A stretch of 64,000 bases of DNA from Raoultibacter phocaeensis (GCF_901411515.1 NZ_CABDUX010000002.1:992001-1056000), one strand, 5' to 3'. Positions 49,691 through 58,700 are shown, counted from the first letter of the stretch. Notes: generated by a model from the sequence alone, not told the origin. Translations and numbers: made by a program.

Positions 49691-50779
49691 CTACCTTTCC
49701 GTGCAGCTGATGCAAGGATCGATCGTAAGCACGATCATGTTCACATCAGCGAGGTCGCATCCTGCAAGCGCGGTCGTCATGCCCGCAAGGTTTTGGGAGG
49801 TGGGCGTTCTCATGCGCATGCGCTCGAGGTACTTCGTCCCGTTGCCGCGCGCATAGTAGTAGCACTCGCCGCGCGGCTGCTCGACGACGTTGGCGGCTTC
49901 CGCGCCCAAGACGGGCGAACCCTTCACGGGAACGTCGATGTCGCCTGCAGGGATCTTCGCGATCATCTCTTCGATGATGTCGATCGATTGGAGCACTTCG
50001 AGGGCGCGCACCTTCACGCGCGCGTAGCAATCGCCCTGCGTATCGAGGACCGGCTGGAAATCGGCGAGATCGCCGTAGCCGCCGTTTCCGATGCTGCGCA
50101 CGTCGTTGTTGACGTTGGATGCGCGGGCGAACGGTCCGACCATGCACAGATCGCGCGCGTCCTGCTCGCTGATGTAGCCGACCCCGGCTGTGCGGTTCTT
50201 GACCGACGAATCCTTGAGAAACGCGTTGCATATCTGCGCATACTCGTCCTTGATGCCCTCGAGCGTCGATTTCATATGCTCGAACTGCGAGGCGTCGATG
50301 TCGCGCACCACGCCGCCCACTTTGACGACGGAGAATATGACGCGGCCGCCCGTAGTCTTCTCGAACACGTCGAGCACGCGCTCGCGCAGACGCCAGCAAT
50401 GCATGAACAGGCTCTCGAAACCGAACGCGTCAGCGGCAAGCCCCATCCACAGCACATGGGAGTGGATACGGGAGAGTTCGTGCCAGATGACGCGCAGGTA
50501 CTCGGCGCGCTTGGGGATCTCGATGCCCATGAGGCGCTCGACGGTTTCGGCGTAGCCCATGGAGTGGCCGAACGCGCAGATGCCGCAGATGCGCTCGGCA
50601 ACGTAGATGAACTGGTTGTAGTCGCGCGTCTCGACGAGCTTCTCGAGGCCGCGGTGGATGAATCCGATCTGCGGGATCGCCTCGATGACCGTCTCATCCT
50701 CGACGACCAAATCGAGGTGGAGCGGCTCGGGCAGTACCGGGTGCTGGGGACCGAACGGGATGACGGTTGCCTTTCCCAT
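49691..50779 (-). CDS. echE: Ech hydrogenase large subunit EchE ([NiFe] site)
   Basis: 362 residues, NuoD-related but keeping both Ni-Fe ligand pairs: RICGICAFGHS (about residue 65) and the C-terminal DPCISCTER. These distinguish a group 4 [NiFe] hydrogenase from complex I. The protein stops at the Arg after the last Cys pair, so no C-terminal peptide needs removal during maturation. ATG 50779 gives MGKATVIPFGPQHPVLPEPL. Confidence 0.92.
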   Translation of the reverse strand: MGKATVIPFGPQHPVLPEPLHLDLVVEDETVIEAIPQIGFIHRGLEKLVETRDYNQFIYVAERICGICAFGHSMGYAETVERLMGIEIPKRAEYLRVIWHELSRIHSHVLWMGLAADAFGFESLFMHCWRLRERVLDVFEKTTGGRVIFSVVKVGGVVRDIDASQFEHMKSTLEGIKDEYAQICNAFLKDSSVKNRTAGVGYISEQDARDLCMVGPFARASNVNNDVRSIGNGGYGDLADFQPVLDTQGDCYARVKVRALEVLQSIDIIEEMIAKIPAGDIDVPVKGSPVLGAEAANVVEQPRGECYYYARGNGTKYLERMRMRTPTSQNLAGMTTALAGCDLADVNMIVLTIDPCISCTER

Positions 50780-50780
50780 G

Positions 50781-51470
50781 CTACTCACCTTCTTTCTGGT
50801 CGGCTGCGGCAGGCTCCGCAGCGGCTGAAGCTTCTTTCTTGGCCGCTTCGCGTGCGGCTTTGGCCTCCATGGCGGCTTTGACTTTCGCCGCTTTCTCGGG
50901 ATCGAGGTTCGCGATCTTGTCGGCCTTGGCAGCCTCAGCCGCAGCCGCTACCTTCTTGGCCTTCGCCTCCATGGCGGCGCGTACCTTCGCGGCTTTTTCG
51001 GGATCCATGCCGGCGAGCTTTGCCTCCATGTCCTCGGCCTCGCCGCCCGAAGCGCCCTTTTCCTTTGCCGCTTTCGCCGCAGCCAGCTTGGCTGCCTTCT
51101 CGCGCGCCTCCTTCTGCGCAGGCGAGATGACCGTCATGGGTTCTGACATGGCCACGTGGTAGAACTTGCCGCCGAAGTCGATCGCGATGCCCTCGATCTC
51201 GGCACCGAACAGGTCGTGGACCTCGTTCTCGAACACGAACGCCTCGAGGTAGATATCGGTGATGGAAGGAACCTTCGTCCCCTTTTGGATGCCCTTGACG
51301 GTGTACATCTTCAGGTCGGAGCCGAGCATGTAGGCGTACTGCAAATCCAAGCCGTCGTCGGTGTTCACGGCGAGCATCTGCACGTAGCGGTAGCCGCGCT
51401 CCTTCATGTCGGCGGCTAGCTGCTTCACGTCGGCCAGCTCGAGGGGAAGGAACTCTGTCTGCAAAGCCAT
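50781..51470 (-). CDS. echD: Ech hydrogenase subunit EchD (NuoC-like) with long Ala/Lys-rich tail
   Basis: 229 residues. The first 120 match the NuoC/30-kDa fold (FENEVHDLFGAEIEG). The remaining 110 are an Ala/Lys/Glu-rich helical tail with two near-identical 20-residue blocks (MDPEKAAKVRAAMEAKAKK and LDPEKAAKVKAAMEAKAAR). The usual EchD is much shorter. The tail may be a coiled coil or histone-like, and it is not explained by the family role of bridging EchE. Confidence 0.85.
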   Translation of the reverse strand: MALQTEFLPLELADVKQLAADMKERGYRYVQMLAVNTDDGLDLQYAYMLGSDLKMYTVKGIQKGTKVPSITDIYLEAFVFENEVHDLFGAEIEGIAIDFGGKFYHVAMSEPMTVISPAQKEAREKAAKLAAAKAAKEKGASGGEAEDMEAKLAGMDPEKAAKVRAAMEAKAKKVAAAAEAAKADKIANLDPEKAAKVKAAMEAKAAREAAKKEASAAAEPAAADQKEGE

Positions 51471-51471
51471 G

Positions 51472-51915
51472 TTAAGCTCCTTTCTTCTTCGCCTCGAGGG
51501 CCTTGGCCTTCTCGTCCAAGATGCCCAAGCCCTGCACCACGGCGTCGATGATCGCCTCGGGCCTCACCGCGCATCCTGGCGCGTACACATCGACCGGGAT
51601 CGCCTGGTCGACGCCTCCGATAACGTTGTAGCAGTCGTGGAAGATGCCTGCCGAGCACGCGCAGATGCCGCAGGCGACAACTACCTTGGGCTCGACCATC
51701 TGGTTGTATATCTCCTGCACGACTTTGATGTTCTGCTCGTTCACACTACCGGTGACCAAGAAGATGTCGGCGTGCTTAGGATTGCCTGTGTTGATGATGC
51801 CGAAGCGCTCGACATCGAATCCGGGGCAGAGCGCCGCCAACACTTCGATGTCGCAGCCGTTGCAGCTCGATCCGTCGTAGTGGATGACCCACGGCGATTT
51901 TGTTGCGTAAGACAT
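51472..51915 (-). CDS. echC: Ech hydrogenase small subunit EchC (NuoB-like)
   Basis: 147 residues. Cys ligands for the proximal [4Fe-4S] cluster are in SSCNGCDIE, ACGICACSAG and APGCAVRPE. It relays electrons to the Ni-Fe site in EchE. ATG 51915 is preferred over 51921 because GGAGG is then seven bases upstream. Lys/Ala-rich C-terminus. Confidence 0.92.
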   Translation of the reverse strand: MSYATKSPWVIHYDGSSCNGCDIEVLAALCPGFDVERFGIINTGNPKHADIFLVTGSVNEQNIKVVQEIYNQMVEPKVVVACGICACSAGIFHDCYNVIGGVDQAIPVDVYAPGCAVRPEAIIDAVVQGLGILDEKAKALEAKKKGA

Positions 51916-51928
51916 ATGCATACCTCCT

Positions 51929-52798
51929 TTACAGATACGCGAGGACGGCTATGTTGATGCCGCCGGCGACGAGCGCCACGACCCATGCCGATTTGAGCAT
52001 GGCCTGCCACTTGACGCGAGCGAAGTTGTTGTCGATCCAAATTTCCAAAAAGTAGATGACGATGACGGCGACGACGGCGAGCACGAGCGAGAGCGGGTTG
52101 CCCCACACGAAGAACAAGCCGGTCCATCCGAGGAACAGGATGTTCTCGCACCAGTGCATGATCTCGACCTTCGCAAGCGTCGGTCCGCTCATCTCGGTCG
52201 TGATGCCCTTGACAAGTTCCTGGTGGGCATGGTGCGAGTACGACAGGTCGAACGGCGACTTGCGCAGCTTGATCGTGAGGATGAACAGAAAACCCAAGAA
52301 CACGAGCCAGATGTTCGTGATGATGGGAGCATCGAGCGTAAACACGCCTGCGGTGTCGAACGTGCCTGCGGCCATGAAGAACCCGACGGCCATGAAGAGC
52401 ACCATGGGCTCGTACGCCATAACCTGCAGCGTCTCACGTCCGGCGCCGATTTCGGCATAGGGCGAGCGCGTGGAGTAGGCGGCCACGATGAAGAACAGAG
52501 CGGACAGCGTGATCACGAACACGCTCATGAGCAGGTTCCCGCCGCTGAAGAAGATACCGCCGGCGAGGATGGTGAACACGAGCGCGCATGTGATGTAGGC
52601 GCCCTCGGACGAGTTGACGCTTACGTTTTCCTTCGACAGGAGCTTGCGCACGTCGTAGTAGGGCTGGAGCAGCGGGGGTCCCACCCTGCCCTGCATGCGG
52701 GCGGATATCTTGCGGTCGAGACCGGCGAGCAGGCATCCGAGCACAGGGGCGATGACGGCGAAGGCTATGGTTGCGATGATAACGGCGATGATATTCAT
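51929..52798 (-). CDS. echB: Ech hydrogenase membrane subunit EchB (NuoH-like)
   Basis: 289 residues, eight or so TM helices. The conserved NuoH loops DRKISARMQGRVGPP and GRETLQVMAYEP are present. It anchors the hydrophilic arm and couples to proton or sodium translocation. AAGGAGG ribosome binding site directly after echA. Confidence 0.92.
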   Translation of the reverse strand: MNIIAVIIATIAFAVIAPVLGCLLAGLDRKISARMQGRVGPPLLQPYYDVRKLLSKENVSVNSSEGAYITCALVFTILAGGIFFSGGNLLMSVFVITLSALFFIVAAYSTRSPYAEIGAGRETLQVMAYEPMVLFMAVGFFMAAGTFDTAGVFTLDAPIITNIWLVFLGFLFILTIKLRKSPFDLSYSHHAHQELVKGITTEMSGPTLAKVEIMHWCENILFLGWTGLFFVWGNPLSLVLAVVAVIVIYFLEIWIDNNFARVKWQAMLKSAWVVALVAGGINIAVLAYL

Positions 52799-52808
52799 GT
52801 CAGCCTCC

Positions 52809-54764
52809 TTACAACAAGCCCGGTAGGCTGACAGCGGCGACGGCTGCAACCGCCAGAGCCGCGACGATCAGAAACGTGCACATGATCGTGCCGACCGGCG
52901 CGATGAGCTTTTCGCCGAAGATGGAATCGAGGTACATGTTGCGCGACGTGGCCTTCGTCTCCTGGGAGAGCGAGTTTTGGAACGTGCGCTCCTTGTTGTC
53001 GATGCTGACGCCCGAAAGGTACACGTCGACTTTGCGCGCCTTGCTCTTGCCGATGCCGGCGAACAGCACGATGACGATGAACACGACGGCGACGCTCGCA
53101 ATCCAGAGGTTGTCGGCCGCAATGCCCATGGCGACGGTTCCGTAGACGCTGTAGATGTACGGTTCGACGATGGCCCATGAGATGGCGGGGATCGCGATGC
53201 AGCAGGCGATCACGAGCACGGCCATGAGCGCGATCGATACCCATTCCGAGCGGTGCACGGTCATTTCCACGTTCTCGGGTTCGGCGGCGATGCCAGAGAG
53301 CTTGCCGAGCCATTTGCCCCAGAACATGAACGTGGCTGCAGAACCGAACGCGAGCAGGATGATGAGCGCGATGTTGCCCGTGTCGACGAACGAAACGAGC
53401 GTGGCCCACTTGGCGATAAGCATGCCGAACGGCGCGATGAACATGCACATGATGCCGAGCATCATGAAGCGGGCGAGGCGCGGCATGCGCTCGAACATGA
53501 GGTCCATGTCCTCGATGTCGCGGCTGCCGATATGGTGCTCAGCCGTGCCAACGCAGAGGAACAGAAGCGATTTGGCGATCGCATGGAACAGGACGAGGAA
53601 GGTGGCGGCCCATACCGCTTCGGGGGTGCCAACGCCCGCGCAGGCCGTGATGAGGCCAAGGTTCGCGATCGTGGAGTACGCGAGCACGCGCTTGGCGTTG
53701 CTCTGCGAGATGGCCATGAACGAGCAGAGGGCGAACGTGATGCCGCCGACGAGCACGACCATGAGGCTCGGTATGGCGGTCATGAAGTTGCCTTGCGAGG
53801 ATGCGGTTCCCGCGAAGAAGATGGGAGCGAGCTTGACGAGCATGAACACGCCCGCCTTCACCATCGTGGAGGAATGCAGAAGCGCGCTTGTGGGGGTCGG
53901 GGCGACCATGGCACCCAAAAGCCACGAATGGAACGGCATCTGCGCGGCTTTCGTGATGCCCGCGAACGCGAGGCAGGTAACCGGCAGGATGACGACGCCC
54001 GGATTCTGAATACCGAACACGATGAAATCGACGAACGAAAGCGTGCCTAAGCCGATGACCATGAAGTACAGGGCGGCGAGGAATCCCAGGCCACCGAGGA
54101 TGTTCATGATGATCTGGCGGAAGGCGTTCTTGATCGCTTCGTCGGTCTTCGTGTAGCCGATGAGCAGAAACGAGCAGACCGTCGTGATTTCCCATGCGGC
54201 GAACAGCCACATCATGTTGTTGGAGAACACGATGCCGAACATGGCCGCGAGGAACAAAAACATGAGCGCGAAGAACGTCGGACGGCGGTCGGGCTCGTCT
54301 TCATGGTGCTTCTGGAAGTCTTCCATGTAGCCGATCGCATACACGCAGATGCCCGAGCCGACGATGCCGATGATGAGCGCCATCAGAAGCGACAATGAGT
54401 CGAGATAGAGCCCGTAGGCGACGGTTACATGGTGGGCGAACCCGAATTCGAGCACGAGCGTGCCGACTACCTGGATGACGGCGAGCACCGATGCAAGCAC
54501 GTTTTTGTACTTGATACCGTAGGCGAGTATGACAACGGCTATCAGGATGCTAATGCCCGTGCAGACGTAGTCGATGATTGGCGAGGTGTACTCGAAGTAC
54601 ACGCCCCCCGCCCCAAGATAGGTTGCGACAAGCAGCACGGATGCGAGGCCGATTACGAGAGCCGAAACGCTGACAATCACTTTTCGCGCTTGATTGTTCT
54701 TGACGATAAGCAGTATCGCCGCAACAACCAGCGGGAAAAGGATTAAAAATCCAAGCATACCCAC
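52809..54764 (-). CDS. echA: Ech hydrogenase antiporter-like subunit EchA (NuoL/HyfB-like)
   Basis: 651 residues, about 15 TM helices. The Mrp/NuoL core is visible (LLMALIIGIVGSGICVYAIGYM, FHSWLLGAMVAPTPTSALLHSSTMVKAGVF). It pumps ions when ferredoxin is oxidised and H2 formed. First gene of echABCDEF; all six genes are in the canonical order with short gaps. No hydrogenase maturation genes lie nearby, so hyp genes must be elsewhere. Confidence 0.93.
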   Translation of the reverse strand: MGMLGFLILFPLVVAAILLIVKNNQARKVIVSVSALVIGLASVLLVATYLGAGGVYFEYTSPIIDYVCTGISILIAVVILAYGIKYKNVLASVLAVIQVVGTLVLEFGFAHHVTVAYGLYLDSLSLLMALIIGIVGSGICVYAIGYMEDFQKHHEDEPDRRPTFFALMFLFLAAMFGIVFSNNMMWLFAAWEITTVCSFLLIGYTKTDEAIKNAFRQIIMNILGGLGFLAALYFMVIGLGTLSFVDFIVFGIQNPGVVILPVTCLAFAGITKAAQMPFHSWLLGAMVAPTPTSALLHSSTMVKAGVFMLVKLAPIFFAGTASSQGNFMTAIPSLMVVLVGGITFALCSFMAISQSNAKRVLAYSTIANLGLITACAGVGTPEAVWAATFLVLFHAIAKSLLFLCVGTAEHHIGSRDIEDMDLMFERMPRLARFMMLGIMCMFIAPFGMLIAKWATLVSFVDTGNIALIILLAFGSAATFMFWGKWLGKLSGIAAEPENVEMTVHRSEWVSIALMAVLVIACCIAIPAISWAIVEPYIYSVYGTVAMGIAADNLWIASVAVVFIVIVLFAGIGKSKARKVDVYLSGVSIDNKERTFQNSLSQETKATSRNMYLDSIFGEKLIAPVGTIMCTFLIVAALAVAAVAAVSLPGLL

Positions 54765-55042
54765 GTGGCTTCCCCCTTCGATGAAAAGTGCTTCCTTACA
54801 ATAAAGGCGACTTACGCCGCCACCGCAACTCTAACAAAGAAGAAACCTCGGGCAATCACGATGCCCAAGACGTGGGGTTTTTAATCGGTCAACGGGATTT
54901 CGGCGGTAGCCTTTTCGTCTGGATCGGTCGATTATCGGAGGTGGACGGCGTTCGATCGGTCTTCCTAATAACCTAGAGTTATGCTAGGATATTGGTTTAG
55001 CTATTCTGGGATGAGATTATTTCAGTCAAGAAAGGATCTGCG
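54765..55042. other. Intergenic region between echA and the MOSC gene
   Basis: Divergent promoter region without a credible gene. It contains GGGCA (54853-54857) and TGCCC (54864-54868), which together with flanking AAACC/GGTTT form a hairpin ending in TTTTT on the plus strand, perhaps an attenuator or terminator. At 54972-54988, CCTAGAGT-T-ATGCTAGG resembles the MerR palindrome of 9.9 kb, near the MOSC promoter. No known riboswitch could be recognised. Confidence 0.4.
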
Positions 55043-55474
55043 ATGGGAACCGTAAAGGCCGTATGCGTGAGCGATGTGAAGGGCGTGCAGAAAGAAAACG
55101 TCGGTTCGGCGATCGTCCAGGAGAACTTCGGTATCGTCGGCGACGCCCACGCCGGAGCCTGGCACCGACAGGTAAGCCTGCTGTCCTTCGAGAGCATCGA
55201 GGATTTCAAAGCGCGCGGGGCCGACGTGACTGACGGCTCGTTCGGCGAAAACCTCATCGTCGAGGGTATTGACGTGAAGACGCTGCCCGTCGGCTCGAAG
55301 CTTGCCTGCAACGACATCCTTTTGGAGATAACGCAGATCGGCAAACAATGTCACAGCCATTGCGCGATCTACCACACCATGGGCGACTGCATCATGCCCC
55401 GCGAAGGCGTATTCGCCAAAGTACTTGCAGGTGGAACCGTGCGCTCAGGCGATGCGATCGAAGTATGCGGGTAA
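55043..55474 (+). CDS. MOSC-domain protein
   Basis: 143 residues of the stand-alone MOSC family: IVGDAHAGAWHRQVSLLS, GSFGENLIVEGID and the conserved Cys in QCHSHCAIYHTMGDCIMPREG. MOSC proteins handle the molybdenum cofactor or transfer sulfur to it, fitting a genome with molybdoenzymes such as the one at 18.5 kb. AAAGGA upstream of ATG 55043. Confidence 0.88.
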   Translation: MGTVKAVCVSDVKGVQKENVGSAIVQENFGIVGDAHAGAWHRQVSLLSFESIEDFKARGADVTDGSFGENLIVEGIDVKTLPVGSKLACNDILLEITQIGKQCHSHCAIYHTMGDCIMPREGVFAKVLAGGTVRSGDAIEVCG

Positions 55475-55588
55475 GATAAACTTTCCCGTACCGCCTGCAC
55501 CGCAATGGTGCCGCTCGATCCCGTGAAAAATCCCGTGAAAACAATGCTGCTGTCCTTTGGCCACCTCTCACAGCAGTCGCGTGGACAT

Positions 55589-55710
55589 CTTGCAGAGCAC
55601 CGCTTGTGTGACTTGAAGAGCAGCCCTTGGACTTGCAGAGCAGCCGCTTGGCCACCTTGAACAGCAGCCCTTGTGCGACTTGAAAAGCAGGCTTAGCCAT
55701 CTTGAAGAAG
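55589..55710 (+). repeat. Degenerate tandem repeat array of about 22 bp, six units
   Basis: Units beginning CTTGAAGAGCAGCCCTTG or variants start at 55589, 55612, 55632, 55656, 55679 and 55701 (spacing 20-24 bp). The surrounding 400-base gap between the MOSC gene and csp has no convincing gene in any frame. The repeats are too irregular for CRISPR and have no recognised identity. Confidence 0.55.
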
Positions 55711-55875
55711 TGTTCATCTCGTGTGGACCTGCGTCATTATCGCCGCGCTCCCCCGCTACACCGCAAAGGGGCGTAGACTCGTGTACGCGGCAAAGGGCCG
55801 CTTTTATCGGCAACGCGTTCAACATGGTTGCAAGCGTTACCAGCATTGCCCTGCGGGGTAGGAAGTTAGGTTTAC

Positions 55876-56079
55876 ATGTCAACAGGTACAGTCAAGTGGT
55901 TTAGCTCTGAAAAAGGTTACGGCTTCATCTCTCAGGAACAGGGCGAAGACCTCTTCGTTCATTTCAGCGAGATCCAGGGCGACGGCTTCAAAAATCTCGA
56001 AGAGCACGCGCAGGTCGAATTCGTGATCGCCAAGGGTTCCAACGGCAAGAACCAGGCAACCCAGGTTCGCACCATCTAA
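55876..56079 (+). CDS. cspA: Cold-shock protein
   Basis: 67 residues, a single cold-shock OB fold: [12 protein letters not shown] (RNP1) and DLFVHFSEI (RNP2). An RNA chaperone active in cold or general growth. Ribosome binding site is modest (AGGAAG). Followed by a strong terminator. Confidence 0.96.
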   Translation: MSTGTVKWFSSEKGYGFISQEQGEDLFVHFSEIQGDGFKNLEEHAQVEFVIAKGSNGKNQATQVRTI

Positions 56080-56100
56080 GCTCATTGAACATACTATAAA

Positions 56101-56130
56101 GAAAACGGCCCTTAAGGGCCGTTTTCTTTT
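56101..56130 (+). terminator. Terminator after csp
   Basis: GAAAACGGCCC pairs with GGGCCGTTTTC with a four-base TTAA centre, followed by TTTT. Near-palindromic, so it could also stop the convergent gene at 56164. Confidence 0.9.
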
Positions 56131-56163
56131 GCCTATCTGTTCGGAAGGCACTGCCGAGAAGGG

Positions 56164-56418
56164 TTAAGCAGTGCGCCTTCCTGTGAACAGGTTGATGATC
56201 GCGATGAGGATGATCGATCCGATAAGCGCGACCACGAACGACCAGATGTTGAATCCAGTGAATCCGGTGGCGCCGAAGAAGCTCATGACGAACCCGCCTA
56301 TCAAGGCCCCGATGATGCCCGTCACGATGTTCTTGACCAGTCCGCCGTCGCTCTTCATGATCATGTTGCCTACCCAGCCTGCGAGTCCGCCGATCACGAT
56401 CCATACGATAATGCTCAT
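56164..56418 (-). CDS. GlsB/YeaQ/YmgE-family membrane protein
   Basis: 84 residues, three TM helices with Gly-rich motifs (GGLAGWVGNMIMKSDGGLVKNIVTGIIGALIGG). Family often called transglycosylase-associated or general-stress membrane protein; molecular role unknown. GGAGC site before ATG 56418. Confidence 0.9.
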   Translation of the reverse strand: MSIIVWIVIGGLAGWVGNMIMKSDGGLVKNIVTGIIGALIGGFVMSFFGATGFTGFNIWSFVVALIGSIILIAIINLFTGRRTA

Positions 56419-56681
56419 GTTCTCGCTCCTTTCCGTTTGTCGGTTTGCTCAGTGCATACCTTATGGTAGTGCGGCGGCTGCAAGCGAATGAGCAGAAACG
56501 GCATTCGTACCTATCCCGTATGCGGCTCGTTTTCAGCTGAAAACCGAACGGCAATCGTCCCGTCATCATCGGGCGAGAAGCCCTTACGCCAGGTGTTCCG
56601 CACACCGGGCAGGGATAGCGGAAGCCGTACCACTGGACCGGTTATTCGAGACGTACGAACAAACCCCCTCGGTTAGCAACA

Positions 56682-56701
56682 ATCGTGCCATATGGCACGA
56701 T
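56682..56701. repeat. 20-bp perfect palindrome, first copy
   Basis: ATCGTGCCATATGGCACGAT, repeated exactly at 56809-56828. Both copies are preceded by GCAACA, making a 26-27 bp direct repeat 127 bp apart in a 440-base gene-free stretch between glsB and the phase-variable surface gene. Candidate protein-binding site. Confidence 0.75.
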
Positions 56702-56808
56702 CTTGGAATCGGCTTTCAGAAGGTGCGAAAAGCCGTGAGCCTCTGACGTGGGGTTATCGAAAAAGCGAGCTTTCGGCTTACCTTCGCCCTGCCCTTTTCC
56801 GAGCAACA

Positions 56809-56828
56809 ATCGTGCCATATGGCACGAT
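56809..56828. repeat. 20-bp perfect palindrome, second copy
   Basis: Same sequence as 56682-56701, next to the terminator of the surface protein gene. The gap around it (56419-56857) contains no other recognisable feature. Confidence 0.75.
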
Positions 56829-56857
56829 CATCGGCATGCACCAGCGAACCGTGCACG

Positions 56858-56890
56858 AAAAAAGCCGCCCGAGAGCGTTTCTCGGGCGGC
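56858..56890 (-). terminator. Terminator of the surface protein gene
   Basis: On the minus strand GCCGCCCGAGA / TCTCGGGCGGC form an 11-bp stem with a five-base loop, followed by TTTTTT. Confidence 0.92.
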
Positions 56891-56925
56891 GGGAAAAATC
56901 CAGGTGGCGCAGCTGGGATCAGCTA

Positions 56926-58537
56926 TTAGGCGCTGTGTTTGCGGCGAAGAGCTGCGGCACCTGCCAAGGCTACGACAGACATGCCAAGCGCACCTGCGAG
57001 AGGAGCTGCATCCAAGGGGTCGCCGGTCTCTGCAAGCTTGGCATCGTCGGCATCGCCACCGCCAATGCTCTTGGTTACGGTGAAGTCAAGAGAAGCCTCA
57101 CGATCGCCCGTGTAAGCAAGCATGATCGTGTGCTTGCCTGAAGAAAGCGTATCCAAGTAGGCTGGTTTCAAAGTTATGATAGTGCTACCCGATTTCGCAT
57201 CGTAGTTCTTCGGGTCAACAACCTTGCCGTCAACGAGCACCCGCAATAGATCCTCCAAGGGAAGCGAACACGTGAAGGTGAGAGCGCTGCCGCTGCCTAC
57301 CTGATGGGTGCCGCTGCCATCGACCTTAATGTCATGCTTGGCAGAGTCGCTTTTATTGGCTTCGCCGGTCACCTTGATGGTGGCGTTGCCCGTGAAGCCG
57401 CTGACTAGGTACACGTAGGTGTTGTCGCCGTCCTTGCGCACGAACTTCCACTTCGCGCCGGTAACCTCGACGCTCGGCTCGGTGACGACTGTTTTATCGC
57501 CATCAAACACCACAGTGAGCAGGGACTCCGAGTCGGGGCCGAAGCCGTTGTCTGGATTCAGGTAGGCCTTGCCGCCCGTAAGGCCCGCGATGTCGAGTTT
57601 CGCGGTCCAGGCGTCCACGGCCTCGCCCTCGACCGTGACGACGGCGTCCTTCGTGAACTCAGAGATGGTGCCGATATAGGAGCCGTCCGGGAACTTCTGC
57701 AGCGCGTACTTGACGGTGGCACCATCCACGGTCATCGTCGGGGCGGCGTCGAAGCGCTTGTTCTTGTCCGGTTTGATGGTGACCTTCACGAGGTCGTCGG
57801 GCTGGATGTAGGCCTCCTTGTCGAGCTTGACGGTCGCGCCCTTGAGGTTATCGGTGCTGAGAGACGCGGTGTACGGGGCCGACGCAGTGCCGCCCGACAC
57901 CGTGATGGTAACGTCGCCGGTAGGGTTCTTGTATTTGGCGAGATAGCAGTTGGCATCGGTTCCACTCACCCACATGGGAGCTATCTCTACGTCCTTCATC
58001 CCCGTTACGGTAATCTCCGGGGCATTCTCGAAGGGCTGGCCGTCGTCGGGGAAGATGTTGAGGGAGATCTCGCCCCCGAGTCTTACTGCGTCATTCGGGA
58101 CAACATCCAGCTTGGCGCCGTGGAGGCCGCTCTTGTTGACCGTGATGTTGTACGTAGGCGCAACACCTGTAAGTTCGAGTCGCCATGATTCAGCGCCATC
58201 CTCGAAAAGGTTAGCCTTCCACCTGGTGTAGGTAACCTCATCTGCCTTGCTTTCTACAGTGTAAGGATAGCTAGCAGCTACGGTCTCGATTTCCTGTCCA
58301 TTGTGATCTTGGTAGGTGACTTGGGTCAAAGGGCGATTGCCATTCACGAAAACGTCGCCCTCTACAACAGGCCGGTTGGCGATCCACGTGCCATTATCAC
58401 CAGTTCCTGCCACTGGCCCGACTATATCGTAATTAGCTCCCCACGCCTTCGTTGCGGGGATCAGCGACAACACTAAAACCGCCGCTATGAACAGAGCACC
58501 CCCCCCCTTTGATCTTCTTAGTACGCGCCTTCGTCAT
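56926..58537 (-). CDS. Phase-variable surface protein, frameshifted (OFF) by a nine-G tract
   Basis: ATG 58537 has a strong site (GGAGTTACC before it) and encodes MTKARTKKIKGGG. A run of nine G (58499-58507, C on the plus strand) then shifts the frame and the reading ends after 34 residues. Removing one G joins it exactly to the downstream frame and restores a signal peptide (ALFIAAVLVLSLIPATKAWG) in a 536-residue protein. The body holds repeated beta-sandwich-like modules (ITVTGMKDVEIAP, VTVEGEAVDAWTAKLDIAGL) and ends with LAETGD, a hydrophobic segment and RRKHSA, a sortase-like anchor. A contingency locus switched by slipped-strand mispairing is the simplest reading; a sequencing or assembly error in the homopolymer is the alternative. 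Confidence 0.75.
58499..58507 (-). repeat. Poly-G(9) tract in the signal-peptide region
   Basis: Nine consecutive C on the plus strand (G on the coding strand), codons 11-13 of the surface protein. Homopolymers of this length are rare in GC-rich coding DNA and are hypermutable by strand slippage. Eight or eleven G would put the gene in frame. Confidence 0.9.
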
Positions 58538-58700
58538 GGTAACTCCTTCCTGTTGGCGAGTACCAGAAGCGGTTATCGTTGCCGCTACTGGTACTGCTCG
58601 CATTTGCTCAATATTTCACCAGACGCCATGGTAGCAAGCGCACTACACCAGCAGTACACCACGCAACCGCACGCTCGTTGCGAAAGGGTTTAGCGCTAAC

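Noticed and set aside
49250..50881. Plus-strand open frame of 543 codons opposite echF/echE
   Set aside because: Antisense shadow of conserved hydrogenase genes; composition is His/Asp/Val-rich as expected of a mirror frame.
54840..54885. Hairpin between echA and the MOSC gene considered as a molybdenum-cofactor riboswitch
   Set aside because: The conserved core of that riboswitch class could not be recognised by eye; only a hairpin with U-run is supported.
54788..54976. 62-codon plus-strand frame in the echA-MOSC gap
   Set aside because: No ribosome binding site, overlaps the likely divergent promoters, no family.
55589..55710. Repeat array considered as CRISPR
   Set aside because: Units are degenerate, spacers of only a few bases, no cas genes nearby.
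55568..55882. Minus-strand frame of 104 codons through the repeat array
   Set aside because: No ribosome binding site, Cys/Ser/Lys composition produced by the repeats, overlaps the csp start region.
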